Positions 1 through 5,075 of a DNA stretch of 5,075 nt are shown piece by piece (the stretch's first letter is position 1; every line of letters begins with the position of its first letter). The translations under genes were made by a program, and so were the position numbers. The notes beneath the pieces were generated by a model that worked only from the letters and a program-made list of their open reading frames with translations, was not told the origin of the DNA and did not search any database. Origin of the DNA: JAICLL01 sp035252155 (GTDB lineage: Bacteria > Planctomycetota > Planctomycetia > Pirellulales > JAICIG01). The DNA lies in assembly GCA_035252155.1 (NCBI GenBank), contig DATFDL010000636.1:1-5075 (forward strand), in the 5' to 3' direction.

Positions 1-23
1 GGGGCGACGTCGATTCGCCCGTC

Positions 24-2300
24 ATGGAACGGCACGGAGTCCGTTCCCTACAGAGGACGTTGCCGAAAACACATCGGCTAGCCGTTCTGGCTGCGCTGTT
101 CGTCGGCGGCATGCTCTTAACACTGCCCGCCGGCGCCGCGGAAGCCACCCCACCGAAAGCCGGTGGCGCGCCGCTTGAAGTCGAAGACGCGCCCGAACGC
201 TTCGTGCCCCTGCATCCCCGCACTGAGGAGGATGAAAACGCCCTCGAGGCAGTCACCCTCTTTGCGGCCGCGCGGGTGCAAGAGCAAGAGGAACATTGGC
301 ACCGCGCTTTGCGACTTTATCAGCGCGCCGTGCGCTACGACCCGACCGCGCAAGCGGCCCGCCGCGAGGCGGTATTGCTGGCTTTGCGGCAGGGCCGCTT
401 TGATGAAGCCGCCCGGTACGTTGGTGAGGCCGATTGGGGCGCCGCCGACGCGCGCGAACTGAAAGAAATCGGCAAGCTGTTCGAAGGGTCGCAGCACTAC
501 GCCGAAGCCCTGAAGTTCTATCGCCCGGCGCGCGAGCTGCAGGCTGACAAACAATCTTCGGGCTACGTGGTCACCTGCTTCGATGTCGGGCGAATGGCCT
601 TTGTCGCCGGCAAGTTTCAGGAGTCGGCCGTGGCCATTGCCGACGTGATGCAGGCGCTCGATCATCCCGACGACTACGAGGGCTTGGACGAATGGAAACG
701 TCAAAGTTTCGGTGTCGGCGCCAAGGGCCGCAACGACGCCGCACGGATTTACCTCTTGTTCGCCGAGGCGTTTCTGTCGGCCGAGCGATTTGACGAGGCT
801 ACCGCCGCTTTGGAGAAGGCCAACGGTTACGCGCCCGACGCTCCGGTTCACGCCTTTCGCCTGGCGCGCGTCGAGCAGGCCCGCAAACACCCAGAAAAAG
901 CGCTGGAGCTGCTCAGCAAGTTTTTCGAAGCGAAGCAGGTCAACGAGGGGACGGCGCCGTATGAACTGCTTTCCAAAACGCTCGCCGACTTGAATCGCTC
1001 GACCGAGTTGATTGAGCGGCTCGCGAAAACCCGCCAGCGCGATCAGGGCAACGCCGCGCTCACGCTCTATCTGGCCGACCAATATCGGGCGGCCGACCGC
1101 TGGGACGACGCCCTGCCGCTCTATCGAGAAGTCTTGGCGAAGGCACCCGCCCGCGGCGAAGACCGCGGGTTGTCGGCCGCCGCCTATCGCGGCCTGGCGA
1201 CGACGCTCCATCGGCTCAAGCAGACTCAGCCGTTGCTGGTGCTGTTGGGCGAATTGGCCGGAGCTTCGGGCAATCTGGCCCTGCTGGGCGACGAAGCCAA
1301 GTCGCTCTCTGCCGACGCTGAGCTGACGACCGCGCTGATCGACAAAGCCCGCGAGCTGCATCGCGCCGACGCCGACAGCCTGGGTTACGGCCCGCGGCTG
1401 GCGACGGCCCTGGTGGCGCTGGACGCTCAGCGGTACGATGCCGCCGAAGAATTTTTCAAACTAGCGCTGAAGGTCAAACGCGAAGACGCAAGGACGATCT
1501 ACCTGGTATGGGCCGTGGGACTCTTGCAAAAAGAGCAGTATGTCCAGGCTGCCGATGTCATGCAGCGGGCCATCGACGAACGGGTGGCGGCCAACGACGA
1601 TCCGACTCTGTACTTTCATCTGTCGCGTGCGTTGCTGGCCGCCGAGCGTCCCGACGAAGCACTCAAAGCCGCGCGCCACGCCCTCAGCTTGAATCGCGAC
1701 AACATTCAACTGGCTCATCAGGTGGGTCTGGCACTGTATCTCGCCAAGCGCCAAGATGAGGCCGCCGCGGCCTACCGCGACTTGATCGACCGCTTCGATG
1801 AGCAAGATCAGTCTGACCTTGCCCGTCTGCTGCTGCACTCGGCCCGGATGGTGTTGTCGGGCATCGCCGTACAGCAGCACGACCTGGCAACCAGCGAAGA
1901 ATGGTTGGGGCAAGTGCTCGACGAATTTCCCGACGACGTCGGAGCGCACAACGACCTGGGCTATCTTTGGGCCGACGAGGGCAAGCGCCTGCACACGGCC
2001 CTGGCGATGATCGAACGGGCGGTCGCGGCGGAGCCCGAAAACGCCGCCTACCGCGACAGCCTGGGGTGGGTCTACCATCGGCTCGGCCGCGATGCCGAGG
2101 CGGTGGCTGAGTTGGAAAAGGCGGTGGCCGGCGATTCGCCGGACGGCGTGATGCTCGAGCATCTGGGCGACGCGGCCCAAGCGGCGGGCCAGACCGACAA
2201 GGCCCGCAACGCCTGGCAGCGGGCCTTGGCGGCATTCGAAAAGCAAAGCGACGACGCGGAAAAAATCGAGCGTGTAAAAAAGAAATTGAGCTTAAAGTAG
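24..2300 (+). CDS. Exported tetratricopeptide-repeat (TPR) protein, 758 aa
   Basis: Residues 1-18 are basic (R3, R7, R11, K15, R18). They are followed by a hydrophobic stretch at about 19-36 and an AGA-A signal-peptidase-I-like site near residues 36-39, so the protein is probably exported by Sec. There is no lipobox cysteine. The rest is alpha-helical TPR repeat with the usual small-residue and Pro-at-turn pattern. The clearest units are at about 73-107 (ends YDP), 240-272, 345-376, 526-559, 560-593, 640-672, 673-705 and 707-740. The C-terminal run with NDLGYLW, DSLGWVYHRLG and EHLGDAAQAAG is typical of long bacterial TPR proteins with an LGY/SLGW/LGD pattern. TPRs are protein-binding scaffolds, and no enzymatic domain is visible. 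The start is supported by the signal peptide; the next ATG (codon 30) falls inside the hydrophobic core. No Shine-Dalgarno sequence is visible, and the frame has no stop back to the window edge, so an upstream start is possible. The partner and role are unknown. Confidence 0.88.
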   Translation: MERHGVRSLQRTLPKTHRLAVLAALFVGGMLLTLPAGAAEATPPKAGGAPLEVEDAPERFVPLHPRTEEDENALEAVTLFAAARVQEQEEHWHRALRLYQRAVRYDPTAQAARREAVLLALRQGRFDEAARYVGEADWGAADARELKEIGKLFEGSQHYAEALKFYRPARELQADKQSSGYVVTCFDVGRMAFVAGKFQESAVAIADVMQALDHPDDYEGLDEWKRQSFGVGAKGRNDAARIYLLFAEAFLSAERFDEATAALEKANGYAPDAPVHAFRLARVEQARKHPEKALELLSKFFEAKQVNEGTAPYELLSKTLADLNRSTELIERLAKTRQRDQGNAALTLYLADQYRAADRWDDALPLYREVLAKAPARGEDRGLSAAAYRGLATTLHRLKQTQPLLVLLGELAGASGNLALLGDEAKSLSADAELTTALIDKARELHRADADSLGYGPRLATALVALDAQRYDAAEEFFKLALKVKREDARTIYLVWAVGLLQKEQYVQAADVMQRAIDERVAANDDPTLYFHLSRALLAAERPDEALKAARHALSLNRDNIQLAHQVGLALYLAKRQDEAAAAYRDLIDRFDEQDQSDLARLLLHSARMVLSGIAVQQHDLATSEEWLGQVLDEFPDDVGAHNDLGYLWADEGKRLHTALAMIERAVAAEPENAAYRDSLGWVYHRLGRDAEAVAELEKAVAGDSPDGVMLEHLGDAAQAAGQTDKARNAWQRALAAFEKQSDDAEKIERVKKKLSLK

Positions 2301-2405
2301 CTCCGACACTCCGTGGCGGAGATGTGGTCGCCATCGGCGATCGCAAATCCCCGGCATGGAGCGCCCGGGCTGCCGATTCGAAAAGTCCCAAGTAATCTCA
2401 ATACC
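2301..2405 (+). other. Gap between the TPR gene and yebC, with a small hairpin
   Basis: These 105 bp separate two same-strand genes. Directly after the TPR stop codon there is an imperfect hairpin at 2301-2321: outer stem CTCCG/CGGAG, an A/G mismatch, inner stem CAC/GTG and a 3-nt loop. No T-run follows, so it is a poor intrinsic terminator and read-through into yebC is plausible. An 8-bp palindrome, GCGATCGC, lies at 2337-2344. No convincing promoter or Shine-Dalgarno sequence for yebC is seen; the bases before its ATG are A/T/C-rich (AATCTCAATACC). Confidence 0.5.
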
Positions 2406-3152
2406 ATGGCAGGACATTCCCATTGGGCGAACATCGCCCGTAAAAAATCGTTGGTCGACGCCAAGCGTGGCAAGGTTTGGAGCAAGCTCTCGAAGGCGAT
2501 CATCGTGGCGGCCAAAATGGGCGGCGGCGACCCCGACGCCAATCTTCGGCTGCGCTATGCCATCGACGCCGCCCGGGCCATCAGCATGCCCAAAGACAAC
2601 ATCAGCCGGGCGATCAAGCGCGGCACCGGTGAACTCGAAGGCGGCAATCTCGAAGAGGCGCTCTACGAAGGTTATGGCCCCGGCGGCGTGGCCGTGCTCT
2701 GCGAAATCCTCACCGACAACCGCAACCGCACCGCCAGCGAGGTCCGCAAGCTGTTCGAGCTGTCGGGCGGAAAGCTCGGGGCATCGGGCTGCGTGGCTTG
2801 GATGTTCGACCGCAAGGGAATGTTTTTGATCCCCGCCGCGCAAATCGACGAAGACGCCCTGGTTGAGCTGGCGCTCGAAGCCGGCGCCGATGATGTCAAG
2901 CGCACGAGCGACGGCTTCGAGGTGACGTGCGATCCCAGCGTGTTCCAGCAAGTGTCTGACGCGCTAAGTCAGCGCGGCCTCAAGCCCGAATCGAGCCAGA
3001 TCTCGCGCATTCCCACCAGCACCGTCGATCTCGACGCCGAGACGGGTCGAAACGTTTTGAAGCTGATGGAGCGTCTCGACGACCACGACGACGTGCAGAG
3101 CGTCTCGGCGAATTTTAATATCCCCGACGAAGCGATGGCCGAGATGGGGTGA
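2406..3152 (+). CDS. yebC: YebC/PmpR/TACO1-family protein, 248 aa
   Basis: This is a full-length member of the YebC family, whose usual length is about 240-250 aa. Conserved blocks in order are MAGHSHWANI (1-10), DAKRGKVWSKLSKAI (18-32), GGGDPDAN (39-46), MPKDNISRAIKRGTGE (61-76), YEGYGPGGVA (87-96), LTDNRNRT (102-109), GGKLGASG (121-128), FDRKG (134-138) and the C-terminal DDVQSVSANFNIPDE (228-242). The MAGHS opening matches the YebC1 type rather than the YebC2 type. Family members were first described as DNA-binding transcriptional regulators (PmpR, YebC). More recent work on bacterial YebC and mitochondrial TACO1 points to a ribosome-associated role in relieving stalling at proline-rich stretches. 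The protein is cytoplasmic. The start is set by the MAGHS block; an in-frame ATG at 2313 would add 31 residues with no family similarity. It lies 105 bp after the TPR gene on the same strand and may share its transcript. Confidence 0.96.
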   Translation: MAGHSHWANIARKKSLVDAKRGKVWSKLSKAIIVAAKMGGGDPDANLRLRYAIDAARAISMPKDNISRAIKRGTGELEGGNLEEALYEGYGPGGVAVLCEILTDNRNRTASEVRKLFELSGGKLGASGCVAWMFDRKGMFLIPAAQIDEDALVELALEAGADDVKRTSDGFEVTCDPSVFQQVSDALSQRGLKPESSQISRIPTSTVDLDAETGRNVLKLMERLDDHDDVQSVSANFNIPDEAMAEMG

Positions 3153-3179
3153 GCCGGGGTCAGGAGTCGGGGGTCAGGG
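3146..3179 (+). other. Potential G-quadruplex over the yebC stop codon
   Basis: Four G-runs lie close together on the plus strand: 3146-3149 (GGGG), 3156-3159 (GGGG), 3169-3173 (GGGGG) and 3177-3179 (GGG). The loops are 6, 9 and 3 nt. The stop codon at 3150-3152 is in the first loop. The 9-nt loop is longer than the usual 7-nt limit, so this is an extended-loop candidate only. The stretch also contains a short direct repeat, GGGGTCAGG / GGGGTCAGGG, which may be the real cause of the G-runs. Confidence 0.35.
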
Positions 3180-3186
3180 TTTTCGA

Positions 3187-3214
3187 GCACCCTACGTGCG
3201 TTCTGCGAGGGTGC
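3187..3214 (+). repeat. Small hairpin GCACCCT/AGGGTGC after yebC
   Basis: GCACCCT (3187-3193) is the exact reverse complement of AGGGTGC (3208-3214), giving a 7-bp stem with a 14-nt loop in which a few more pairs are possible. It lies 35 bp after the yebC stop codon. No T-run follows, so it is weak as a terminator. Its right arm overlaps the first copy of the alternating repeat unit (from 3209), so the two structures would compete. Confidence 0.4.
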
Positions 3215-3284
3215 CACGGCATCCGCTGCGGCGCATTCGGCGGCGGACCGATGCGCAATGGATTTCGCCGCGGCGGACGCCGTG
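3215..3284 (+). repeat. First hairpin of the alternating array
   Basis: Arms 3215-3233 and 3266-3284 pair over 19 positions: 17 Watson-Crick pairs, one T/G wobble (3227 with 3272) and one A/C mismatch (3221 with 3278). The loop is 32 nt. It is stable enough to form in RNA or in single-stranded DNA. Confidence 0.65.
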
Positions 3285-3322
3285 CTGCGTCGCTCCCGAG
3301 GTTTCCTGCAACGACGACACCG

Positions 3323-3393
3323 CACGGCGTCCATCGCGGCGAACATTTTCAGAACTGACTCTCAGGCCCGACCGCGCCGCGATGGATGCCGTG
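3323..3393 (+). repeat. Second hairpin of the alternating array
   Basis: Arms 3323-3341 and 3375-3393 pair over 19 positions: 18 Watson-Crick pairs and a single G/T wobble (3329 with 3387), so the stem would be continuous in RNA. The 33-nt loop differs in sequence from the loop of the first hairpin, which shows that the stems, not the loops, are conserved between the two. Confidence 0.7.
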
Positions 3394-3462
3394 GCACCCA
3401 GCAATTCGCCGCCCATGCATGCTGCGCTTGCGCTAGTATCGGGCGATTACAAAATGGCGCTG

Positions 3463-4692
3463 TTAACGCCGCAGTTCGGTCCGTAGCCGTTCGATCTGCG
3501 CCCGAGTTGTCGGATCGCTTTCCAAGGTCATCAGATAGTTGAGCGCGGGTTCGGCGAACCGTCCCAGCCGTTCCAGCTCGCGGTGCAGCGGCTCGGCGTC
3601 GGCCGACATGCAAGTGCCAAGGCCCTGGATGATAGAAAGCAGGCGACTGGCGGCTTCCGGGGTCAGGGCCTCCATTCGCCCGACCAGCACCCGCACCGTC
3701 TCGTCGGGCGAAGGCTCGATGTGTAGCGGAATAATCTGGTCGGTCAATCGCCGCGGCACGAAGTAAAACAGCCGCGCGCCCGGCTCGCTGAACCAGCTCG
3801 ATTGCCAGGTGTGAATCATGGCCCGGGCTTCTTTTTCATAGAGGCCCGCGGCGACCAACGCCTCAATCATTCGGTCGCCCAATTCGTCGCCGGCGGCCGT
3901 TGACTCAGGAACGACCGCTTCGAGTGCGGCATGGGGACTCAGCCGCGCGTGCTGGCAAAAGTGCAAGCCCTCGTCGTCAATCATCACGAGAAACAATGGC
4001 TCGATCGGGTCGGGACCGTCGTTGACGACGCGGAACCGGCGGCCGGGCAACGGCTCCAGCCGCAACGGCAGCGAAAAGTTTCCGACGCCGCGATAAAAGA
4101 GGAATTTTTCATGGTGTGGCTTGCCGTGGCGATCGACCGTCCGGACGATCGCTGAATCGGTTTCTCGCGCGAACCCGTAATGATCGTCGCCGGCGACTTC
4201 GGGCAACGCGGGCGATGTAGCGGCGCGGCCCTGGACCGCGGCATGATCCGCCGTCGGCTGCAACGCCACCCGCCACGACAAGGAAGTGGGCTTCGAGATG
4301 TCGGTCGCCGGGGGATAGAACTCCGTCAAGAATCCCTGCGGAAAGTCGACGCGCACGTCGAGCTCGCGCGGCAGGTCGCTATAAAAATACGTGACCGGGG
4401 TTTCCATCCGCTGCCGTGCCACGAGCCGACCTTTATCCAGAAACCCGCCATAAGACCAAGACCGTTCGTAGACGAACGGCGGCAACTCCTGATCGATCAG
4501 CGGCCGGAATTCGAGCTGAATTCCATCACTGCCCGAAAAGTTCGTGAAGGTTCCCCACTCGTGTACAATCAGCCGGTCGCGGCCCGCCGCCGGCCGGCCT
4601 TGGGGAACCGGCGGCTCGTTTCGGTTGGTCGCCCCAAATATCCCCACCGCGCCGCTGACTGCGAGTATTGCCATTCCGATTGCCGTTCGCAT
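3463..4692 (-). CDS. Exported HEWGTFT-type protein of unknown function, 409 aa
   Basis: The N-terminus has R2, a hydrophobic run at about 4-20 and a possible FGA-T signal-peptidase site near residues 19-21, then a Pro/Gly/Arg-rich linker to about residue 39. No lipobox is present. The mature part opens with LIVHEWGTFTNF (41-52). Other striking blocks are RMETPVTYFYS (95-105), FPQGFLTEFYPP (117-128), EKFLFYRGVGNF (195-206), HTWQSSWF (294-301) and LFYFVPRRLTDQIIPLHIEP (308-327), followed by VRVLVGRMEALTPE (333-346). From memory, proteins with the same HEWGTFT opening and a 'METPV-YFYS' block recur in planctomycetes and some other environmental bacteria, without an assigned function. The C-terminal region, about 345-409, is helical and could resemble a HEAT-type helical pair. 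No HExxH or other known catalytic motif was recognised. The start is fixed by a strong Shine-Dalgarno sequence. The gene is convergent with yebC and appears monocistronic within the window. Confidence 0.88.
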   Translation of the reverse strand: MRTAIGMAILAVSGAVGIFGATNRNEPPVPQGRPAAGRDRLIVHEWGTFTNFSGSDGIQLEFRPLIDQELPPFVYERSWSYGGFLDKGRLVARQRMETPVTYFYSDLPRELDVRVDFPQGFLTEFYPPATDISKPTSLSWRVALQPTADHAAVQGRAATSPALPEVAGDDHYGFARETDSAIVRTVDRHGKPHHEKFLFYRGVGNFSLPLRLEPLPGRRFRVVNDGPDPIEPLFLVMIDDEGLHFCQHARLSPHAALEAVVPESTAAGDELGDRMIEALVAAGLYEKEARAMIHTWQSSWFSEPGARLFYFVPRRLTDQIIPLHIEPSPDETVRVLVGRMEALTPEAASRLLSIIQGLGTCMSADAEPLHRELERLGRFAEPALNYLMTLESDPTTRAQIERLRTELRR

Positions 4693-4698
4693 GACCGT

Positions 4699-4705
4699 CT
4701 CCTTT
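4699..4705 (-). promoter_or_regulatory. Ribosome binding site of the 409-aa gene
   Basis: On the minus strand AAAGGAG ends 6 nt before the ATG at 4692-4690. This is a near-ideal Shine-Dalgarno sequence and spacing, and it decides for this ATG over the in-frame ATG at codon 7. It contrasts with the two plus-strand genes, which show none. Confidence 0.8.
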
Positions 4706-4765
4706 CATCGATTCACGAGTGCCCTCAAGTGAGTAGACTTCGGAGAGAAACCTACTAGGCCGTAG

Positions 4766-4791
4766 GGTGGGACGAGCTTGCGAGTCCCACC
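4766..4791. repeat. GTAGGGTGGGAC-type hairpin, likely dispersed repeat
   Basis: GGTGGGAC (4766-4773) and GTCCCACC (4784-4791) form a perfect 8-bp stem with a 10-nt loop, GAGCTTGCGA, in which GC/GC can add two more pairs. With the preceding CGTAG it resembles the GTAGGGTGGGAC...CCCACC elements that I recall as frequent in intergenic DNA of planctomycetes. It sits 74 bp upstream of the 409-aa start codon, with the ribosome binding site between them. No T-run follows on either strand, so I read it as a REP-like repeat rather than a terminator. Confidence 0.6.
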
Positions 4792-4824
4792 ATTCAACTG
4801 GCTTTCCATCTGATAACGCCACGG

Positions 4825-4850
4825 AGGCTTCTCGTCGCAACGACAAGCCT
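4825..4850. repeat. Imperfect hairpin, AGGCTT/AAGCCT
   Basis: AGGCTT (4825-4830) plus TCGT (4832-4835) pairs with ACGA (4840-4843) plus AAGCCT (4845-4850) around a 4-nt CGCA loop. One C/C mismatch (4831 with 4844) interrupts the stem. A wobble and a further pair can extend it to 4823-4852. No T-run follows. Confidence 0.5.
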
Positions 4851-4944
4851 TCAAAGCGCTTGCGGCGATCGCTCGGGCGGAGGAAAATCGCGCGCCCCAA
4901 GCGATCGAAGGCAAGGCCGCGGCGCGCTCGGCCAAGGCCAGCGG

Positions 4945-4970
4945 CAAATGCGCAGCGCGCTGCGCCTTTG
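4945..4970. repeat. 26-nt palindrome, copy 1 (one mismatch)
   Basis: The 16-nt core GCGCAGCGCGCTGCGC (4950-4965) is a perfect palindrome. The flanks CAAA (4945-4948) and TTTG (4967-4970) continue the symmetry, with one mismatch at T4949 against C4966. It is followed by GGCGGCAAGCGC, also present after copy 2 with a 2-nt insertion. Confidence 0.7.
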
Positions 4971-5016
4971 GCGGCAAGCGCTGAGGCCGGCCGCACGGTC
5001 GCAACCAAGACCGCGA

Positions 5017-5042
5017 CAAAGGCGCAGCGCGCTGCGCCTTTG
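5017..5042. repeat. 26-nt palindrome, copy 2 (perfect)
   Basis: The half-site CAAAGGCGCAGCG (5017-5029) is followed immediately by its exact reverse complement (5030-5042), giving a perfect 26-nt palindrome with no loop. The direct repeat shared with copy 1 runs 4950-4981 and 5022-5055. The two differ only by two extra bases in copy 2, and the cores are 72 bp apart. The repeat reaches close to the window edge, so more copies may lie beyond it. Confidence 0.75.
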
Positions 5043-5075
5043 GCGCGGCAAGCGCACCCGCACCGGCCCGGTGTG

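Larger units (their letters stand above)
3209..3399. repeat. Four-copy alternating inverted-repeat array
   Basis: A unit of about 19 bp with consensus CGCCGCGATGGAYGCCGTG occurs four times. Copies 1 and 3 are on the minus strand (3215-3233 and 3323-3341); copies 2 and 4 are on the plus strand (3266-3284 and 3375-3393). The outer two copies share a longer perfect inverted repeat: GGGTGCCACGGCATCC at 3209-3224 and its exact reverse complement at 3384-3399. The middle two also pair over 22 positions (3264-3285 with 3322-3343) with only two mismatched positions. The two halves of the array repeat at a period of 108-109 bp. This resembles a clustered REP-like (repetitive extragenic palindromic) element or a small non-autonomous element. 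No transposase or target-site duplication was seen. Confidence 0.75.
3153..3462. other. Repeat-rich non-coding gap between convergent genes
   Basis: These 310 bp lie between the 3' ends of yebC (plus) and the 409-aa gene (minus). No reading frame here resembles a protein, and those that are open cross the repeat units. The gap holds the G-runs at its left edge, a small hairpin at 3187-3214, and four copies of a roughly 19-25-bp unit in alternating orientation at 3209-3399. About 60 bp (3400-3462) remain in which I see nothing firm. No hairpin followed by a T-run was found, so termination for either gene is not explained by a classical intrinsic terminator. Confidence 0.7.
4693..5075. other. 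Palindrome-rich region upstream of the 409-aa gene
   Basis: These 383 bp to the window edge hold no gene I can support. A frame open on the plus strand at 4817-4984 reads as an Ala/Lys/Arg-rich tail but has no start codon. Minus-strand frames run through the repeats and into the signal-peptide region of the 409-aa gene in another frame. The region contains a hairpin at 4766-4791, another at 4825-4850, and two copies of a 26-nt palindrome (4945-4970 and 5017-5042). The promoter of the 409-aa gene must lie here or beyond, but I could not place convincing -35 and -10 boxes. Confidence 0.65.

Noticed and set aside
117..1361. Long minus-strand open frame (414 codons) opposite the TPR gene
   Set aside because: It is the antisense mirror of the TPR coding sequence, caused by GC-rich codon bias. 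The translation has no domain or signal pattern, while the plus frame has clear TPR repeats.
1461..2246. Minus-strand open frame (261 codons) opposite the TPR C-terminal repeats
   Set aside because: Antisense shadow of the same gene. The plus frame carries the conserved LGY/SLGW/LGD pattern.
2337..2344. GCGATCGC octamer, also at 4865-4872, considered as a HIP1-like site
   Set aside because: Two copies in 5 kb of GC-rich DNA do not show enrichment, and the rest of the window does not suggest a cyanobacterium.
2313..2405. Upstream in-frame ATG extending yebC by 31 residues
   Set aside because: The YebC family begins at MAGHS, and the extra residues show no similarity to the family.
2292..2951. 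Minus-strand open frame opposite yebC
   Set aside because: Complete antisense overlap with a strongly conserved YebC protein; its translation resembles nothing.
3434..3439. TAGTAT resembling a -10 box on the plus strand
   Set aside because: No matching -35 box at the right distance, and only a 10-codon frame follows, convergent with a real gene.
3196..3486. Plus-strand open frames across the intergenic repeat array
   Set aside because: They consist of the translated alternating repeat units and overlap the 3' end of the minus-strand gene. No ribosome binding site or protein-like pattern.
4727..4740. AAGT-GAGTAG-ACTT inverted repeat upstream of the 409-aa gene, considered as an operator
   Set aside because: Arms of only 4 bp are expected by chance; no second copy and no recognised regulator site.
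4526..5008. Minus-strand open frame of 160 codons upstream of and overlapping the 409-aa gene
   Set aside because: It runs through the palindromes and the GTGGGAC hairpin and overlaps the start of the 409-aa gene in another frame. The composition is Arg/Ala-rich and typical of GC-rich non-coding DNA.

Overview
The window is GC-rich bacterial chromosome. Its most likely source is a planctomycete, probably of the Pirellulales type. This rests on overall character: high GC, long exported proteins of unknown function, an exported protein of the 'HEWGTFT' type, weak or absent Shine-Dalgarno sequences on some genes, and repeat-rich intergenic DNA carrying a GTAGGGTGGGAC...GTCCCACC hairpin. No rRNA or other firm taxonomic marker is present, so the assignment is an inference.

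Layout: (1) 24-2300, plus strand, a large exported tetratricopeptide-repeat (TPR) protein of 758 aa. (2) 2301-2405, a short gap with one small hairpin. (3) 2406-3152, plus strand, a full-length YebC/TACO1-family protein of 248 aa. (4) 3153-3462, a 310-bp non-coding gap between convergent genes. It begins with G-runs over the yebC stop codon and then holds four copies of a roughly 19-25-bp unit in alternating orientation, which can fold into two successive 19-position hairpins. (5) 3463-4692, minus strand, a 409-aa exported protein of unknown function with a good Shine-Dalgarno sequence. (6) 4693-5075, upstream of that gene, about 380 bp with no supportable gene. It is packed with inverted repeats: a GTAGGGTGGGAC-type hairpin, an 11-position hairpin, and two copies 72 bp apart of a palindrome (one perfect over 26 nt, one with a single mismatch).

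The TPR gene and yebC lie on the same strand 105 bp apart and could be co-transcribed, but nothing in the sequence ties their functions together. YebC is a cytoplasmic translation or regulatory factor; the TPR protein and the minus-strand protein both look exported. I see no RNA gene, CRISPR array, transposase or complete mobile element.

I did not find a clear new multi-gene system. The most notable items are the two repeat families in the intergenic regions and the uncharacterised HEWGTFT protein.
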